NCBI GenBank assembly: GCA_026003175.1
Contig: BPGT01000007.1
Coordinates: forward strand, 56,057 to 120,056
Origin: Armatimonadota bacterium
GTDB lineage: Bacteria; Armatimonadota; HRBIN16
Reading direction: 5' to 3'
Length of the DNA stretch: 64,000 nucleotides
The notes beneath the pieces are model-generated. The model did not search any database, had not been told where the DNA came from, and saw nothing but the letters and a program-made list of their open reading frames with translations. The position numbers and the translations under genes are program-made. Below are positions 28,276 through 38,078 of this stretch, one piece after another; position 1 is the stretch's first letter; each line of letters opens with the position of its first letter.

Positions 28276-28797
28276 ATGAACCCCTCAGACCCCATCACCG
28301 GAACCCACATCCATTACTTTCTGGTATGCCCGCGCAAGTGCTGGCTGAGCCTGCATCACCTGCACCAAGAAGCGGACTCTGACCTCGTGGAGCTGGGCAG
28401 GCTAACGCATGAGCGCACCTTTGCCCGACAGCAGATGCGTGAGGTAGATGTAGACGGATTCCTGCGCATCGACTTCACCAGCGAGGGGATTGTGCATGAA
28501 ATCAAACACGGACAGTCCGAAGAGCAGGCACACCGGATGCAGCTGGCATATTACCTGTATCAACTGCGCTTGCGCGGGGTGCAAACGCACGGGGTGTTGC
28601 ACTATCCCAACCAGCGACGCAAGGAGCGGGTGGAACTGACTCCCGAACTGGAAGCGGAATTGCAACAGGTCATCCAGCAGGTGGAGGCTCTGCGCCAGCA
28701 ACCTCTGCCGCCGCAGGTGCCCAGACCGATGCGTATCTGTCGCTCCTGTGCCTACGAGGAGTTCTGCTGGAGCGACGACGAGGAGGTGGAGCAGTGA
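28276..28797 (+). CDS. cas4: Cas4 adaptation nuclease
   Basis: A 173-aa RecB-like nuclease that trims prespacers and helps choose the PAM. Seen: iron-sulphur cysteines Cys18 or Cys22 near the start (CPRKC) and Cys155, Cys158 and Cys164 near the end; nuclease residues in RIDF (Asp66) and HEIKHG (Glu75, Lys77). It overlaps cas1 by four bases. Confidence 0.9.
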   Translation: MNPSDPITGTHIHYFLVCPRKCWLSLHHLHQEADSDLVELGRLTHERTFARQQMREVDVDGFLRIDFTSEGIVHEIKHGQSEEQAHRMQLAYYLYQLRLRGVQTHGVLHYPNQRRKERVELTPELEAELQQVIQQVEALRQQPLPPQVPRPMRICRSCAYEEFCWSDDEEVEQ

Positions 28798-29789
28798 AAA
28801 AAAGCCTGTATCTGACCAGCAGCGGCACCCTCTCGCGCGACCAGAACACACTGCTACTGGAGCTGGAGACGGGCGAGAAGCGTTACTTTCCTATCGAGCA
28901 GATAGGCGACATCCACTGCTTTGGTGAGGCAAGCCTGAACAAACGCCTGCTGGAGTACCTGACGCAACAGGGCGTGCCCGTGCACTTCTATAACTACTAC
29001 GAGTACTATTTAGGAAGCTACTACCCACGCGAGCACAACAGCTCGGGCTTCCTGACGCTGAAGCAGGCGGAACACTATCTGGATGAGAGCAAGCGGCTGG
29101 ACCTGGCGCGACGGTTCGTGCGGGGAGCGTTGCAGAACTTACAACAGGTACTTCGTTACTACGCCCACCGCGAGAAGCCAGTACATCCCATGATAGAAGG
29201 CATCGCGCAGGTGGAAGCGCAACTGGACAATGCCGCGAGCGTGGAAACACTGATGCAGCTAGAGGGACAAGCACGCGAAATGTACTACAGCGCATTTGAC
29301 CCCGTTCTGCAGAACCCTGATTTCGCGTTTGAGAGCAGGAGCCGTCGTCCGCCTGCCAATCGCCTGAACGCGCTGATTTCGTTTGGCAACAGCCTGATGT
29401 ATACGCTGGCGTTGAGCGAAATCTATCGTACTCACCTGGACCCGCGCATCGGCTTCTTGCACGCCACCAACTACCGCCGATTCTCGCTGAATCTGGATGT
29501 GGCGGAGGTGTTCAAACCGGTGCTGGTAGACCGCACGGTGCTGACGCTGGTTGGGCTGAGGCAGATTCAGCCAGAGCATTTCGGCGAGGAGCTGGGCGGG
29601 GTGTACCTGAACGATGAAGGACGCAAGCGTTTCATTCAAGCATGGGAGGAGCGTTTGCAAAGCACCTTCCAGCATCGCAAGCTGAAGCGCAACGTGTCGT
29701 ACCGAACCGCTGTGCGACTGGATCTGTACAAAATTGAAAAGCACCTGATTGGTGAAAAGCCCTACGAGCCGTTTCGGGCGTACTGGTAG
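28794..29789 (+). CDS. cas1: Cas1 spacer integrase
   Basis: A 331-aa integrase that inserts new spacers with Cas2. Metal-binding residues are seen as Glu157 (LEGQAREMYY), His223 (GFLHAT) and Glu238 (DVAEVFKP). The start is a GTG overlapping the cas4 stop. The sequence is of type I-B style. Confidence 0.95.
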   Translation: MKKSLYLTSSGTLSRDQNTLLLELETGEKRYFPIEQIGDIHCFGEASLNKRLLEYLTQQGVPVHFYNYYEYYLGSYYPREHNSSGFLTLKQAEHYLDESKRLDLARRFVRGALQNLQQVLRYYAHREKPVHPMIEGIAQVEAQLDNAASVETLMQLEGQAREMYYSAFDPVLQNPDFAFESRSRRPPANRLNALISFGNSLMYTLALSEIYRTHLDPRIGFLHATNYRRFSLNLDVAEVFKPVLVDRTVLTLVGLRQIQPEHFGEELGGVYLNDEGRKRFIQAWEERLQSTFQHRKLKRNVSYRTAVRLDLYKIEKHLIGEKPYEPFRAYW

Positions 29790-29805
29790 GTGGAGGTGGT
29801 GTGGC

Positions 29806-30069
29806 ATGTATGTCATCATGGTGTATGACGTCAACGTGCACCGCGTGGCGAAGGTGCTCAAAGTAGGCAGAAAGTATCTGACATGGATACAGAACTCGGT
29901 GCTGGAGGGCGAGTTGACGCCCGCGCAGTTCGCCCGCCTGAAGCGCGATGTGGGCAAGGTCATCCACGAGGAGGAGGATAGCGTGCTGTTTTACACCTTG
30001 CGCGATGCCGGGGATGTGCGACGCGAGCAGATGGGCGTGCAAAAGGGCGAGCCCGAGTGGCTGGTATAG
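29806..30069 (+). CDS. cas2: Cas2 adaptation protein
   Basis: An 87-aa ferredoxin-fold protein that bridges Cas1 dimers. The N-terminal MVYDV carries the conserved Asp8. The chosen ATG at 29806 has GGTGGAGG nine bases upstream and gives the usual Cas2 length. It is last in the I-B operon, just before the array leader. Confidence 0.93.
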   Translation: MYVIMVYDVNVHRVAKVLKVGRKYLTWIQNSVLEGELTPAQFARLKRDVGKVIHEEEDSVLFYTLRDAGDVRREQMGVQKGEPEWLV

Positions 30070-30090
30070 CGCGGATTTATTGTCACAAGC

Positions 30091-30139
30091 GAGTCGTCTA
30101 CCCCCGATTCGGTATCTCCACGAAGGAGGTAGACGACTC
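30091..30139 (+). other. Strong stem-loop in the CRISPR leader
   Basis: GAGTCGTCTACC and GGTAGACGACTC form a perfect 12-bp stem around a 25-base loop, followed by TTTGG. It lies 22 bases after cas2, so it may end the cas transcript or be a leader structure. Confidence 0.5.
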
Positions 30140-30186
30140 TTTGGCGTAGCTACACAAAAAATTTTGCGCCGATGTGCCCCAAAGGC

Positions 30187-30215
30187 TTGCATTTTTGCGG
30201 GGACTATGATAGAAT
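30187..30215 (+). promoter_or_regulatory. Likely sigma-70 promoter of the CRISPR array
   Basis: TTGCAT (30187-30192) and TAGAAT (30210-30215) are separated by exactly 17 bases, about 80 bases before the first repeat, pointing into the array. The AT-rich stretch just before the array is the probable leader end where spacers are inserted. Confidence 0.65.
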
Positions 30216-30296
30216 AGAGGCAAAGCGTGGCGGTTCCCAGCGGGGTGTTCCTTGACAACCAGTTTAATTTTCTCATCAAACGACAAAAACTGTTTG

Positions 30297-33200
30297 GTTA
30301 CGAGCCTACCTATAAGGGATTGAAACGTGTCTACCAGCGTCGCAGGCACCGTCAAAAGATACGTTACGAGCCTACCTATAAGGGATTGAAACTGCCTTTA
30401 TGAGGGTGGGTGCATTATCTGCTATCCAGTTACGAGCCTACCTATAAGGGATTGAAACGTCAGTGTGCCGCCGGCGGAGTGCTGAAGCGCGACTAGTTAC
30501 GAGCCTACCTATAAGGGATTGAAACGCATCCACCACCAGACAAACCGCCACGCAAGGATTAGTTACGAGCCTACCTATAAGGGATTGAAACAAGCTTGTT
30601 AGCGTACGCGTAGTATAGCCCCAAACTGGTTACGAGCCTACCTATAAGGGATTGAAACTGATAGCGGGGATTGATTATCTTCGTGATGACGGGGTTACGA
30701 GCCTACCTATAAGGGATTGAAACTGGTCTATTGCGACAGTATTATCACCTGCGAACAAGGTTACGAGCCTACCTATAAGGGATTGAAACTATAAATGGCA
30801 GTAGCGCCTGCCCTTCCTGATACCAGTTACGAGCCTACCTATAAGGGATTGAAACCGTTTTGTGTATTTTGTATTCTGTGCATAGTATATGTTACGAGCC
30901 TACCTATAAGGGATTGAAACGTACGGGCAGACCACGAACGCATCAAGGGGGTCATCGTTACGAGCCTACCTATAAGGGATTGAAACGCAGGTGCTGGTGC
31001 GACGCCAGAAGATGGTGGGATTGGTTACGAGCCTACCTATAAGGGATTGAAACTATTTATCGCAGTTTGTGCGTCCTCGTTACGGTCTGGTTACGAGCCT
31101 ACCTATAAGGGATTGAAACCTGCGTGCGTTCCTCTCGCGCATTGGTCGGTATTGGTTACGAGCCTACCTATAAGGGATTGAAACCATCGTGTTCCCGACC
31201 CGCTTCCACCACACGTGGTGGTTACGAGCCTACCTATAAGGGATTGAAACCATCGGCTAACTCCACACGCTCTGGATTGCCCTCAGTTACGAGCCTACCT
31301 ATAAGGGATTGAAACCGAGTGCTTCGGCGGGCGCCAGATGCAGAATCTTCTCGTTACGAGCCTACCTATAAGGGATTGAAACGCCTCAAAGCGGCACGAC
31401 CCAACTGCTGGGCAGGCGTGTTACGAGCCTACCTATAAGGGATTGAAACGAGTAATAGAGACCATTGTCCGCCGAGTAATGATAATCGTTACGAGCCTAC
31501 CTATAAGGGATTGAAACGTAGTTTTGCTTACTCGAATAGCCATGCTGCCATCTCCCGTTACGAGCCTACCTATAAGGGATTGAAACCTCTGATGAGGATA
31601 TCCTGGATGGGCTGCGACTCGAGTTACGAGCCTACCTATAAGGGATTGAAACTGCTCTGTCTAGCGCATCAGACACCTTCCTGCGCAAGGTTACGAGCCT
31701 ACCTATAAGGGATTGAAACGGCTTCTGGCATTCTGAGCACCAGCTGCCGCCTTTGGTTACGAGCCTACCTATAAGGGATTGAAACCTGATACCAAACAGA
31801 TCGTGGTCATCTTCTGGCCGGGTTACGAGCCTACCTATAAGGGATTGAAACGCATGGCGCTGCTATACGCAGAACGCCGAGAGCTGGGTTACGAGCCTAC
31901 CTATAAGGGATTGAAACCACTTGACAAACACCCCATGCTTGTACATCGTGGTTACGAGCCTACCTATAAGGGATTGAAACTCGGTCTTCGGTAGTGCACC
32001 GTGAATGCTCGGCAGAGAAGTTACGAGCCTACCTATAAGGGATTGAAACTTCTCTGTGTTTCGGTCGGTGGCTGCACAGATGGTGGCGTTACGAGCCTAC
32101 CTATAAGGGATTGAAACGAGGACGCTTCACCTGCTTCTCGACAGCAGTCGCAGCGTTACGAGCCTACCTATAAGGGATTGAAACATCAATGTCCTGCCAT
32201 GGCGCGGTCATTCCGGCGAGGTTACGAGCCTACCTATAAGGGATTGAAACACGCGCCCACTCGATGCGGAAATGCCCGCCCAGTTCGGTTACGAGCCTAC
32301 CTATAAGGGATTGAAACGTCAGAGTGGGTTGGTGGCGTGCCGGTGATGAGACTGGTTACGAGCCTACCTATAAGGGATTGAAACGCGCATCCACAATTTT
32401 GCCGTATTGGAACAAAATCGCGTTACGAGCCTACCTATAAGGGATTGAAACAATCACTTCCTTCGCGCCCTTTTACGCCCCTGTGCTGTTACGAGCCTAC
32501 CTATAAGGGATTGAAACCTTCACCTCACCCACTCCTCTATCGCATCCAGTACTCGTTACGAGCCTACCTATAAGGGATTGAAACACGTGATTCCCGCTTA
32601 AGGTCTTCCATGGTCATCACGTTACGAGCCTACCTATAAGGGATTGAAACTCTGCTGTCTGGTATTGTTCGCAGAGTGCGGTCATGGTTACGAGCCTACC
32701 TATAAGGGATTGAAACCTTTTCGGTCTTTCGGATGAAATTTTGGATCTCCTTGTTACGAGCCTACCTATAAGGGATTGAAACCTTTTCGGTCTTTCGGAT
32801 GAAATTTTGGATCTCCTTGTTACGAGCCTACCTATAAGGGATTGAAACCTACGCGCAGGGCAGAAGTGATGACCAGCTGCTTCGGTTACGAGCCTACCTA
32901 TAAGGGATTGAAACCGATTCCTCGTTACAGGAACGGTTTCTGGCAGATTGTTACGAGCCTACCTATAAGGGATTGAAACGCACCCAGCTCGAAACTGTGG
33001 TCGTGCCAGCACATGAGTTACGAGCCTACCTATAAGGGATTGAAACAAAACCAAACACGCGAACCCTCACCCACTACCATGCGGTTACGAGCCTACCTAT
33101 AAGGGATTGAAACTTGTGCTCGCAGCGCAGTTCGCTTCGTATGGGTATGGGTTACGAGCCTACCTATAAGGGATTGAAACGCAGCAGGTCCTGGAATAGC

Positions 33201-33716
33201 CCCCAGGCTTCCCCTGTTACGAGCCTACCTATAAGGGATTGAAACCATACACAGAATCCGCAACAGGCAGGTTCTGGACGGGTTACGAGCCTACCTATAA
33301 GGGATTGAAACCGGTGCTGATGTTGCAGGTGTTGTGAGTGTTGTGAGTGTGTTACGAGCCTACCTATAAGGGATTGAAACCGGTGCTGATGTTGCAGGTG
33401 TTGTGAGTGTTGTGAGTGTGTTACGAGCCTACCTATAAGGGATTGAAACCGGTGCTGATGTTGCAGGTGTTGTGAGTGTTGTGAGTGTGTTACGAGCCTA
33501 CCTATAAGGGATTGAAACGGTATTCCGGGGATGCCGTGCTGTGGCATACCGCAGGTTACGAGCCTACCTATAAGGGATTGAAACGTGCACGCAGAAACAG
33601 TCGTGCCATCTGTTCCATTCGTTACGAGCCTACCTATAAGGGATTGAAACTTAGCTCCAATCAGGTATACTTGCTTGCTTTTCTGTGTTACGAGCCTACC
33701 TATAAGGGATTGAAAC
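30297..33716 (+). CRISPR. CRISPR array, 52 repeats of 30 nt
   Basis: Fifty-two copies of a 30-nt repeat beginning GTTACGAGCC and ending GGGATTGAAAC, with 51 spacers of 33-39 nt, mostly 35-37. The ATTGAAAC end is the usual 5' handle of crRNA cut by Cas6, and gives the orientation. All repeats look identical by eye. The spacer at 32717-32752 is repeated at 32783-32818, and a 39-nt spacer occurs three times in a row (33312-33350, 33381-33419, 33450-33488). A degraded repeat stub beginning GTTACG follows at 33753, exactly one spacer length after the last full repeat. The array lies between the I-B and III-A gene sets and probably serves both. Confidence 0.98.
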
Positions 33717-33809
33717 AGGAAGGTAACGAACCGGCTACAAGCCAATCATTCTGTTACGCTGAAGAATCTCCCATGCGTCACTGCAAATACACGTGAGGTC
33801 AGGTACAAC

Positions 33810-34178
33810 ATGTTTCAACGCTTCATCCGTGTCGTCCACGAACGTCAAGAACTGATAAGCATCGGCATCTTCGGTCTCATCCAGATGCTGGCGGACGCGG
33901 TGGCTGACTTCGGATGCTCCTCGCTTGCAGCGTTAATCCGTTTGCTGGGTATCGTTTTCGTAATCTGGGTACTGGCGATGAGCTACCGACGCCATACCGC
34001 CCCTTTGTCTGTGCCCTTGCTGTTTGCAGAAGAGGAAAGCCGGGAGACTCTACGTGCGCATTTCGACCGCTTTGTGCGGACGGCGCAGCTGCAAAAACAG
34101 GTCTCGCCAGTGCAACCTCTGGTGTATCAGCCCGTTGTAAACCTGAACCGCATCGCTGCCCAACCGCCGTTCGACTGA
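33810..34178 (+). CDS. Small membrane protein between the array and cas10
   Basis: A 122-aa protein I do not recognise. A hydrophobic hairpin or single long membrane region covers about residues 17-58 (LISIGIFGLIQML ... LLGIVFVIWVLAMSY), followed by a soluble tail of about 60 residues (EEESRETLRAHFDRF). A weak GAGG-type site lies upstream. It precedes cas10 by about 108 bp on the same strand. No Csm6 or Csx1 ring nuclease gene is seen in the locus, so this could be a membrane effector of the type III system, or an unrelated short gene. Confidence 0.5.
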   Translation: MFQRFIRVVHERQELISIGIFGLIQMLADAVADFGCSSLAALIRLLGIVFVIWVLAMSYRRHTAPLSVPLLFAEEESRETLRAHFDRFVRTAQLQKQVSPVQPLVYQPVVNLNRIAAQPPFD

Positions 34179-34286
34179 GCAGTTCCCTGCCGGGAGGCAA
34201 GGAAGTTTTTCGAAAATCGCTCGTTCATAGCAGGAAATCGCTCTCTGCTGGCGAAATGGACAAGTAATACAGGACGGACATCTGCC

Positions 34287-36816
34287 ATGACCGACGAACG
34301 CGCAATATGGCTGGCTGCCTTGCTGCACGACATCGGTAAGTTCTGGGAGAACATCCCGCCTGCCGATGTGCCATCTGAACTGCGCGCTGCCCAGAAGTAC
34401 CAGCACGAGGCGTACGGCGCGTGGTTCGTGCGCAAATACCTCGCCGATTGGACAGACGACCCGCAGGCGGTAGAGCAAATCATCGTCAAGCACCATCAGC
34501 CCAGCCTGCCCGACGAGGTGCTGGTGCAAATCGCCGACTGGCTGGCGTCATACGAGCGCGTGCAGGCAGGGCAGGAGGAGGCAGGCGGCAGGGGCAAGCG
34601 CGAGACGCTGTTGCGCAGCATCCTCAGTCGCGTACAGGGCGCAGATGCGAAGCTGTATCACCCACTCCAAGCGCTGAAAACAGACAGAGAGACGTTGTTC
34701 CCCCTGCCGGAAGACCGTGCCCCTCTGCCGGATTACGCCCGTGTGTGGAACCAGTTCCTGCGGGAGCTGCAAAAGGTGACAACGCCCCAGAGACGCACCT
34801 TGCAGGCGTTGCTGTTCAAATATTTCTGGGCAGCACCCTCCGACCGTAGTTACGAGGATATTCCCGACATCTCGCTCTACCATCACCTCGTCGCTGCCGC
34901 TGCCATCGCCGTGTGCCTGTCGCGAACGGGGCTGACCGAGAATGATCTGATGACGCTGAGCGACGCACTCAAAACTTTCTGGAACCGCCAACCGCAAACG
35001 CCGGCACAACAAGCTATCCTGAACCAACCAGTTGCGCTGCTGGTGAAGGGCGATATCTCAGGCACGCAGGATTTCCTGTACCTGCTCACCAGCCGCGGCG
35101 CAGCGCGGGGCTTACGTGGGCGTTCCTTCTATCTGCAGCTGCTCACCGAAGTCGTCTCCGAATGGATGCTGCGCCGCCTGCAACTACCCCTAACCAACCG
35201 CCTGTATGCGGGAGGGGGACATTTCTACCTGCTTGTCCCGTATCGCGAGTGTGAGCAGGTGGACGCACTGCGAGCCCAGATTGCCCAGAAGTTGTGGCAG
35301 GCGCACCGCGGCGACCTCAGCCTGAACATTGGCGCCGTGCCCGTCGCGCCCATCGACTTCGTGAGCAGCCAGATGGGCGGCGAAGGCTTCACACAGAAGT
35401 GGAAAGCGGTTTCCGAAGACGTGGCGGACCGCAAGCAGCGGCGATGGATAGATCTGGGCGCGGAGCAGATGGCGCAGCATCTGTTCACCCCATACGATGA
35501 GGGCACTACCGCCGAAGAGATGTGCCAGGTGTGTCATGGCGAGTGGAAAGCGGGCGAAGATACCACCGATGAGGGCGTGCGCAAATGTCGTCGCTGCGCC
35601 TCCTTCGAGCGGCTGGGTATGGAGCTGCGCCACTGCGAGTATCTGGTGCGTTTTTACCTTGCTGAGCAGGAGTTGCCGCACCCGCGCCCTACGTGGCAAG
35701 AGGTGCTTCGAACGTTTGGGGTAGAAGTACATCCGCTGAGCCGCCGCAAGGATGGTGGCTTGCAGCTACCCTCCGTGCCGGTCAACGCCCAAGAGGTGCT
35801 GATAGAGCGCGTCGGCGACACCGATTTCCTGAACGACGACACCCTGAATCTGGCTGACCATCTGCGCCTGCCTGCGTGTTTTGACTTCCGCCTGCTGGGT
35901 GAGGTGACCCCTACCGATGAGCAGGGCAACGTGGTGGACTACGACTATCTGGCGAACGCCTCGCAAGGGGTGCCATGGCTCGGCGTGCTGCGCATGGACG
36001 TGGACAGCCTGGGACAGCTGTTCCGTTACGGCTTAGGCGAGGACACCACCCTCTCCCGTGTGGCGACGCTGAGCGGTTCGATGCGGCTGTTCTTCGAGGC
36101 GTATGTGCCCTTGTTATGCCGAGAGGTGAACGCAGGCGGTCAAGAGAAGGTGTACCTGCTCTACGCGGGAGGCGATGACCTGTTCGTGGTCGGCTCGTGG
36201 AGCGTGCTGCCGGTGCTTGCCCAGCGCATCCGTGACGAGTTCCGCGAGTACGCCGGCGGCGACCACGTGACCGTCTCGGCAGGCATCGCCATCGAGCACG
36301 AGAAGTACCCCCCTCTACCGCCTTGCCGACGACGCCAAGCACGCCCTCGACGACAGAGCGAAAGGGCTGGGCAAGCGCACCGTCAACGGCAGGGAGATGC
36401 AGAAAAACGGCATCTGCTTCCTGGGCGAGCCGCTGGGTTGGGAGCAGTTCGCCGAGGTAGACTACTGGAAGAACGAGCTGCTGGCGATGCTGCAGGCGGC
36501 CAACGGCGAGAAGAAGGTGTCCCGCGCTCTGCTGACCCGGCTGATGGAGATTTCGCAGCTGTATCGGTCGAACCGTCAGGTGCAGCAGGCTCGCCTGCGC
36601 CGGGGCGAGATTACGAAGCAACAGTTCCACTCACTGGTGCAGCATGACCGCTGGCGGTGGCGTATGGTGTACCATCTCAGCCGCTTCGCCCAGCGCTACA
36701 GCAGTCAGCAGCAGGCGTTGCAAGAGTTGAAAGAGGCATTGAGCCAGAAAGGGCTGATTCAGAACATCCACATCGCCGCCCGCTGGGCGGAACTCTTGAC
36801 GAGGGAAGGAGGTTAA
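34287..36816 (+). pseudogene. cas10: Cas10/Csm1 with a +1 frameshift
   Basis: The large type III-A subunit, which on target RNA binding makes cyclic oligoadenylate and cuts DNA. Seen: HD motif at the N-terminus (LLHDIGKF, His14-Asp15), a zinc-ribbon-like CQVC/CRRC pair, and the cyclase motif GGDD at residues 628-631. As given, the reading frame shifts after the C run at 36308-36313. The remaining conserved C-terminal part (LADDAKHALDD, then GICFLGEPLGWEQF) continues in the next frame to 36816. Dropping one C gives exactly 843 codons (842 aa). All catalytic motifs lie before the shift, so a truncated product might keep part of its activity. Confidence 0.85.
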
Positions 36817-36821
36817 ACGGG

Positions 36822-37226
36822 ATGCCTCAACCACACGGAAAACCGCCTCAGCAGCAACCACAACTGCCTGTCAGTAAGGAGCAGGTTATCCAAGCGATCC
36901 GAGACGGTGGGATGAACCTGGTTCAAACTGCTGAGAAGCTGGGTCCGCATCTACAAAGGGGTAATCTCACCACCAGCCAAATACGCAACGTCTATGGTAT
37001 GGTCAAGCGGATGGAAATGCGGGAGTTCAACCCGCACGAGTTTGTCTTGCTCAAGCCCAAGTTGGCTTACGCCGCTAAAAGGGCACGGGCGAAGGGAGCA
37101 GAAGAACTGAAAGAGGTGTTGTCGTGGGCGATAGATGAGGTAGGAACCGATCCCGACAAATTCCAGCGCTTTGTGGACTTTTTCGAAGCCATCCTCGCCT
37201 ACCACGTGGCCGCAGGCGGAAAGTAA
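36822..37226 (+). CDS. csm2: Type III-A small subunit Csm2
   Basis: A 134-aa helical protein that lines the inner face of the Csm complex. The start at ATG 36822 has GAAGGAGG nine bases upstream. A Gln/Pro-rich N-terminus leads into an all-helical body (TTSQIRNVYGMVKRME, then VLLKPKLAYAAKR), the pattern of Csm2. It follows cas10 by 5 bp. Confidence 0.85.
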   Translation: MPQPHGKPPQQQPQLPVSKEQVIQAIRDGGMNLVQTAEKLGPHLQRGNLTTSQIRNVYGMVKRMEMREFNPHEFVLLKPKLAYAAKRARAKGAEELKEVLSWAIDEVGTDPDKFQRFVDFFEAILAYHVAAGGK

Positions 37227-37239
37227 GGAGGAAGCCATA

Positions 37240-38073
37240 ATGCCTAACTTGATGCTCAAAGGTAAAGTGATTATCACCGGTGCCATCGAGGCGGTGACGG
37301 GTCTGCACATCGGTGGGGCAGCAGCTGGACTGGACATCGGCGGTATCGACAACCCGGTTATTCGTCATCCCGTGACTCGTGAACCGTACATTCCCGGCTC
37401 ATCCTTGAGAGGCAAGATGCGCTCCTTGCTGGATAAGCACCTGGGCTTAGAAGCGAACAAGTTCATCCAGCGACGGGAGCCGGTGGTGCGGGTGCACGAG
37501 TGCGATGATGAAGAAAAGTACCTCCAATGCCCTGCCTGCCAGATATTCGGTGTCACGCCCGGCGACCAGCGGCGGGACTGGAACAGGTTAAAGCCTTCCC
37601 GCCTGATCGTGCGTGATGTATTGCTCTCGCAAACGCATGAAGCTACCCGCCGCCTGCGCGAGGCAAAGACCGATCTGCCCTTTACTGAGGTGAAATGGGA
37701 GGCGGCGATAGACCGCATTACTGCTGCTGCCGTGCCCCGCCAGAACGAGCGTGTACCTGCAGGTGCGGTTTTCAGCCCCTTTGAGATGGTGTACAACCTG
37801 TTTGACCTTAATGGCACGGGCATTGAAAACGACATCCAGTGGCTCACCCACCTGTTGAAGGCGATGGAACTGCTGGAGGACGATTACCTGGGCGGTTACG
37901 GCTCGCGTGGTGCGGGCAAAATCGCCTTCCGCGAGCTGAAGGTGCTGTTCAAATCCCGCGCCTACTACGAGGGCAAGGTAGATAAACCCATCGTGCTGGG
38001 CGAGGGCGACACCCTGCGCGATCTGAACGTCTCGCAGTTCGCTGAGAAGATACGCCAGAACCTTGGGGACTGA
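37240..38073 (+). CDS. csm3: Type III-A backbone and RNase subunit Csm3
   Basis: A 277-aa RAMP protein that cuts target RNA at 6-nt intervals. Seen: TGLHIGG near residue 21, the loop IGGIDNPVIRHP with the catalytic Asp, the G-rich PGSSLRGKMRSLL and a CPACQIFG zinc-like pair. ATG 37240 has AAGGAGG upstream, which decides the start. Confidence 0.93.
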   Translation: MPNLMLKGKVIITGAIEAVTGLHIGGAAAGLDIGGIDNPVIRHPVTREPYIPGSSLRGKMRSLLDKHLGLEANKFIQRREPVVRVHECDDEEKYLQCPACQIFGVTPGDQRRDWNRLKPSRLIVRDVLLSQTHEATRRLREAKTDLPFTEVKWEAAIDRITAAAVPRQNERVPAGAVFSPFEMVYNLFDLNGTGIENDIQWLTHLLKAMELLEDDYLGGYGSRGAGKIAFRELKVLFKSRAYYEGKVDKPIVLGEGDTLRDLNVSQFAEKIRQNLGD

Positions 38074-38078
38074 GGGCG

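Noticed and set aside
30860-33796. Several short frames across the CRISPR array encoding repeats of YEPTYKGLK or FQSLIGRLVT
   Set aside because: They are translations of the CRISPR repeat and spacers, not genes.
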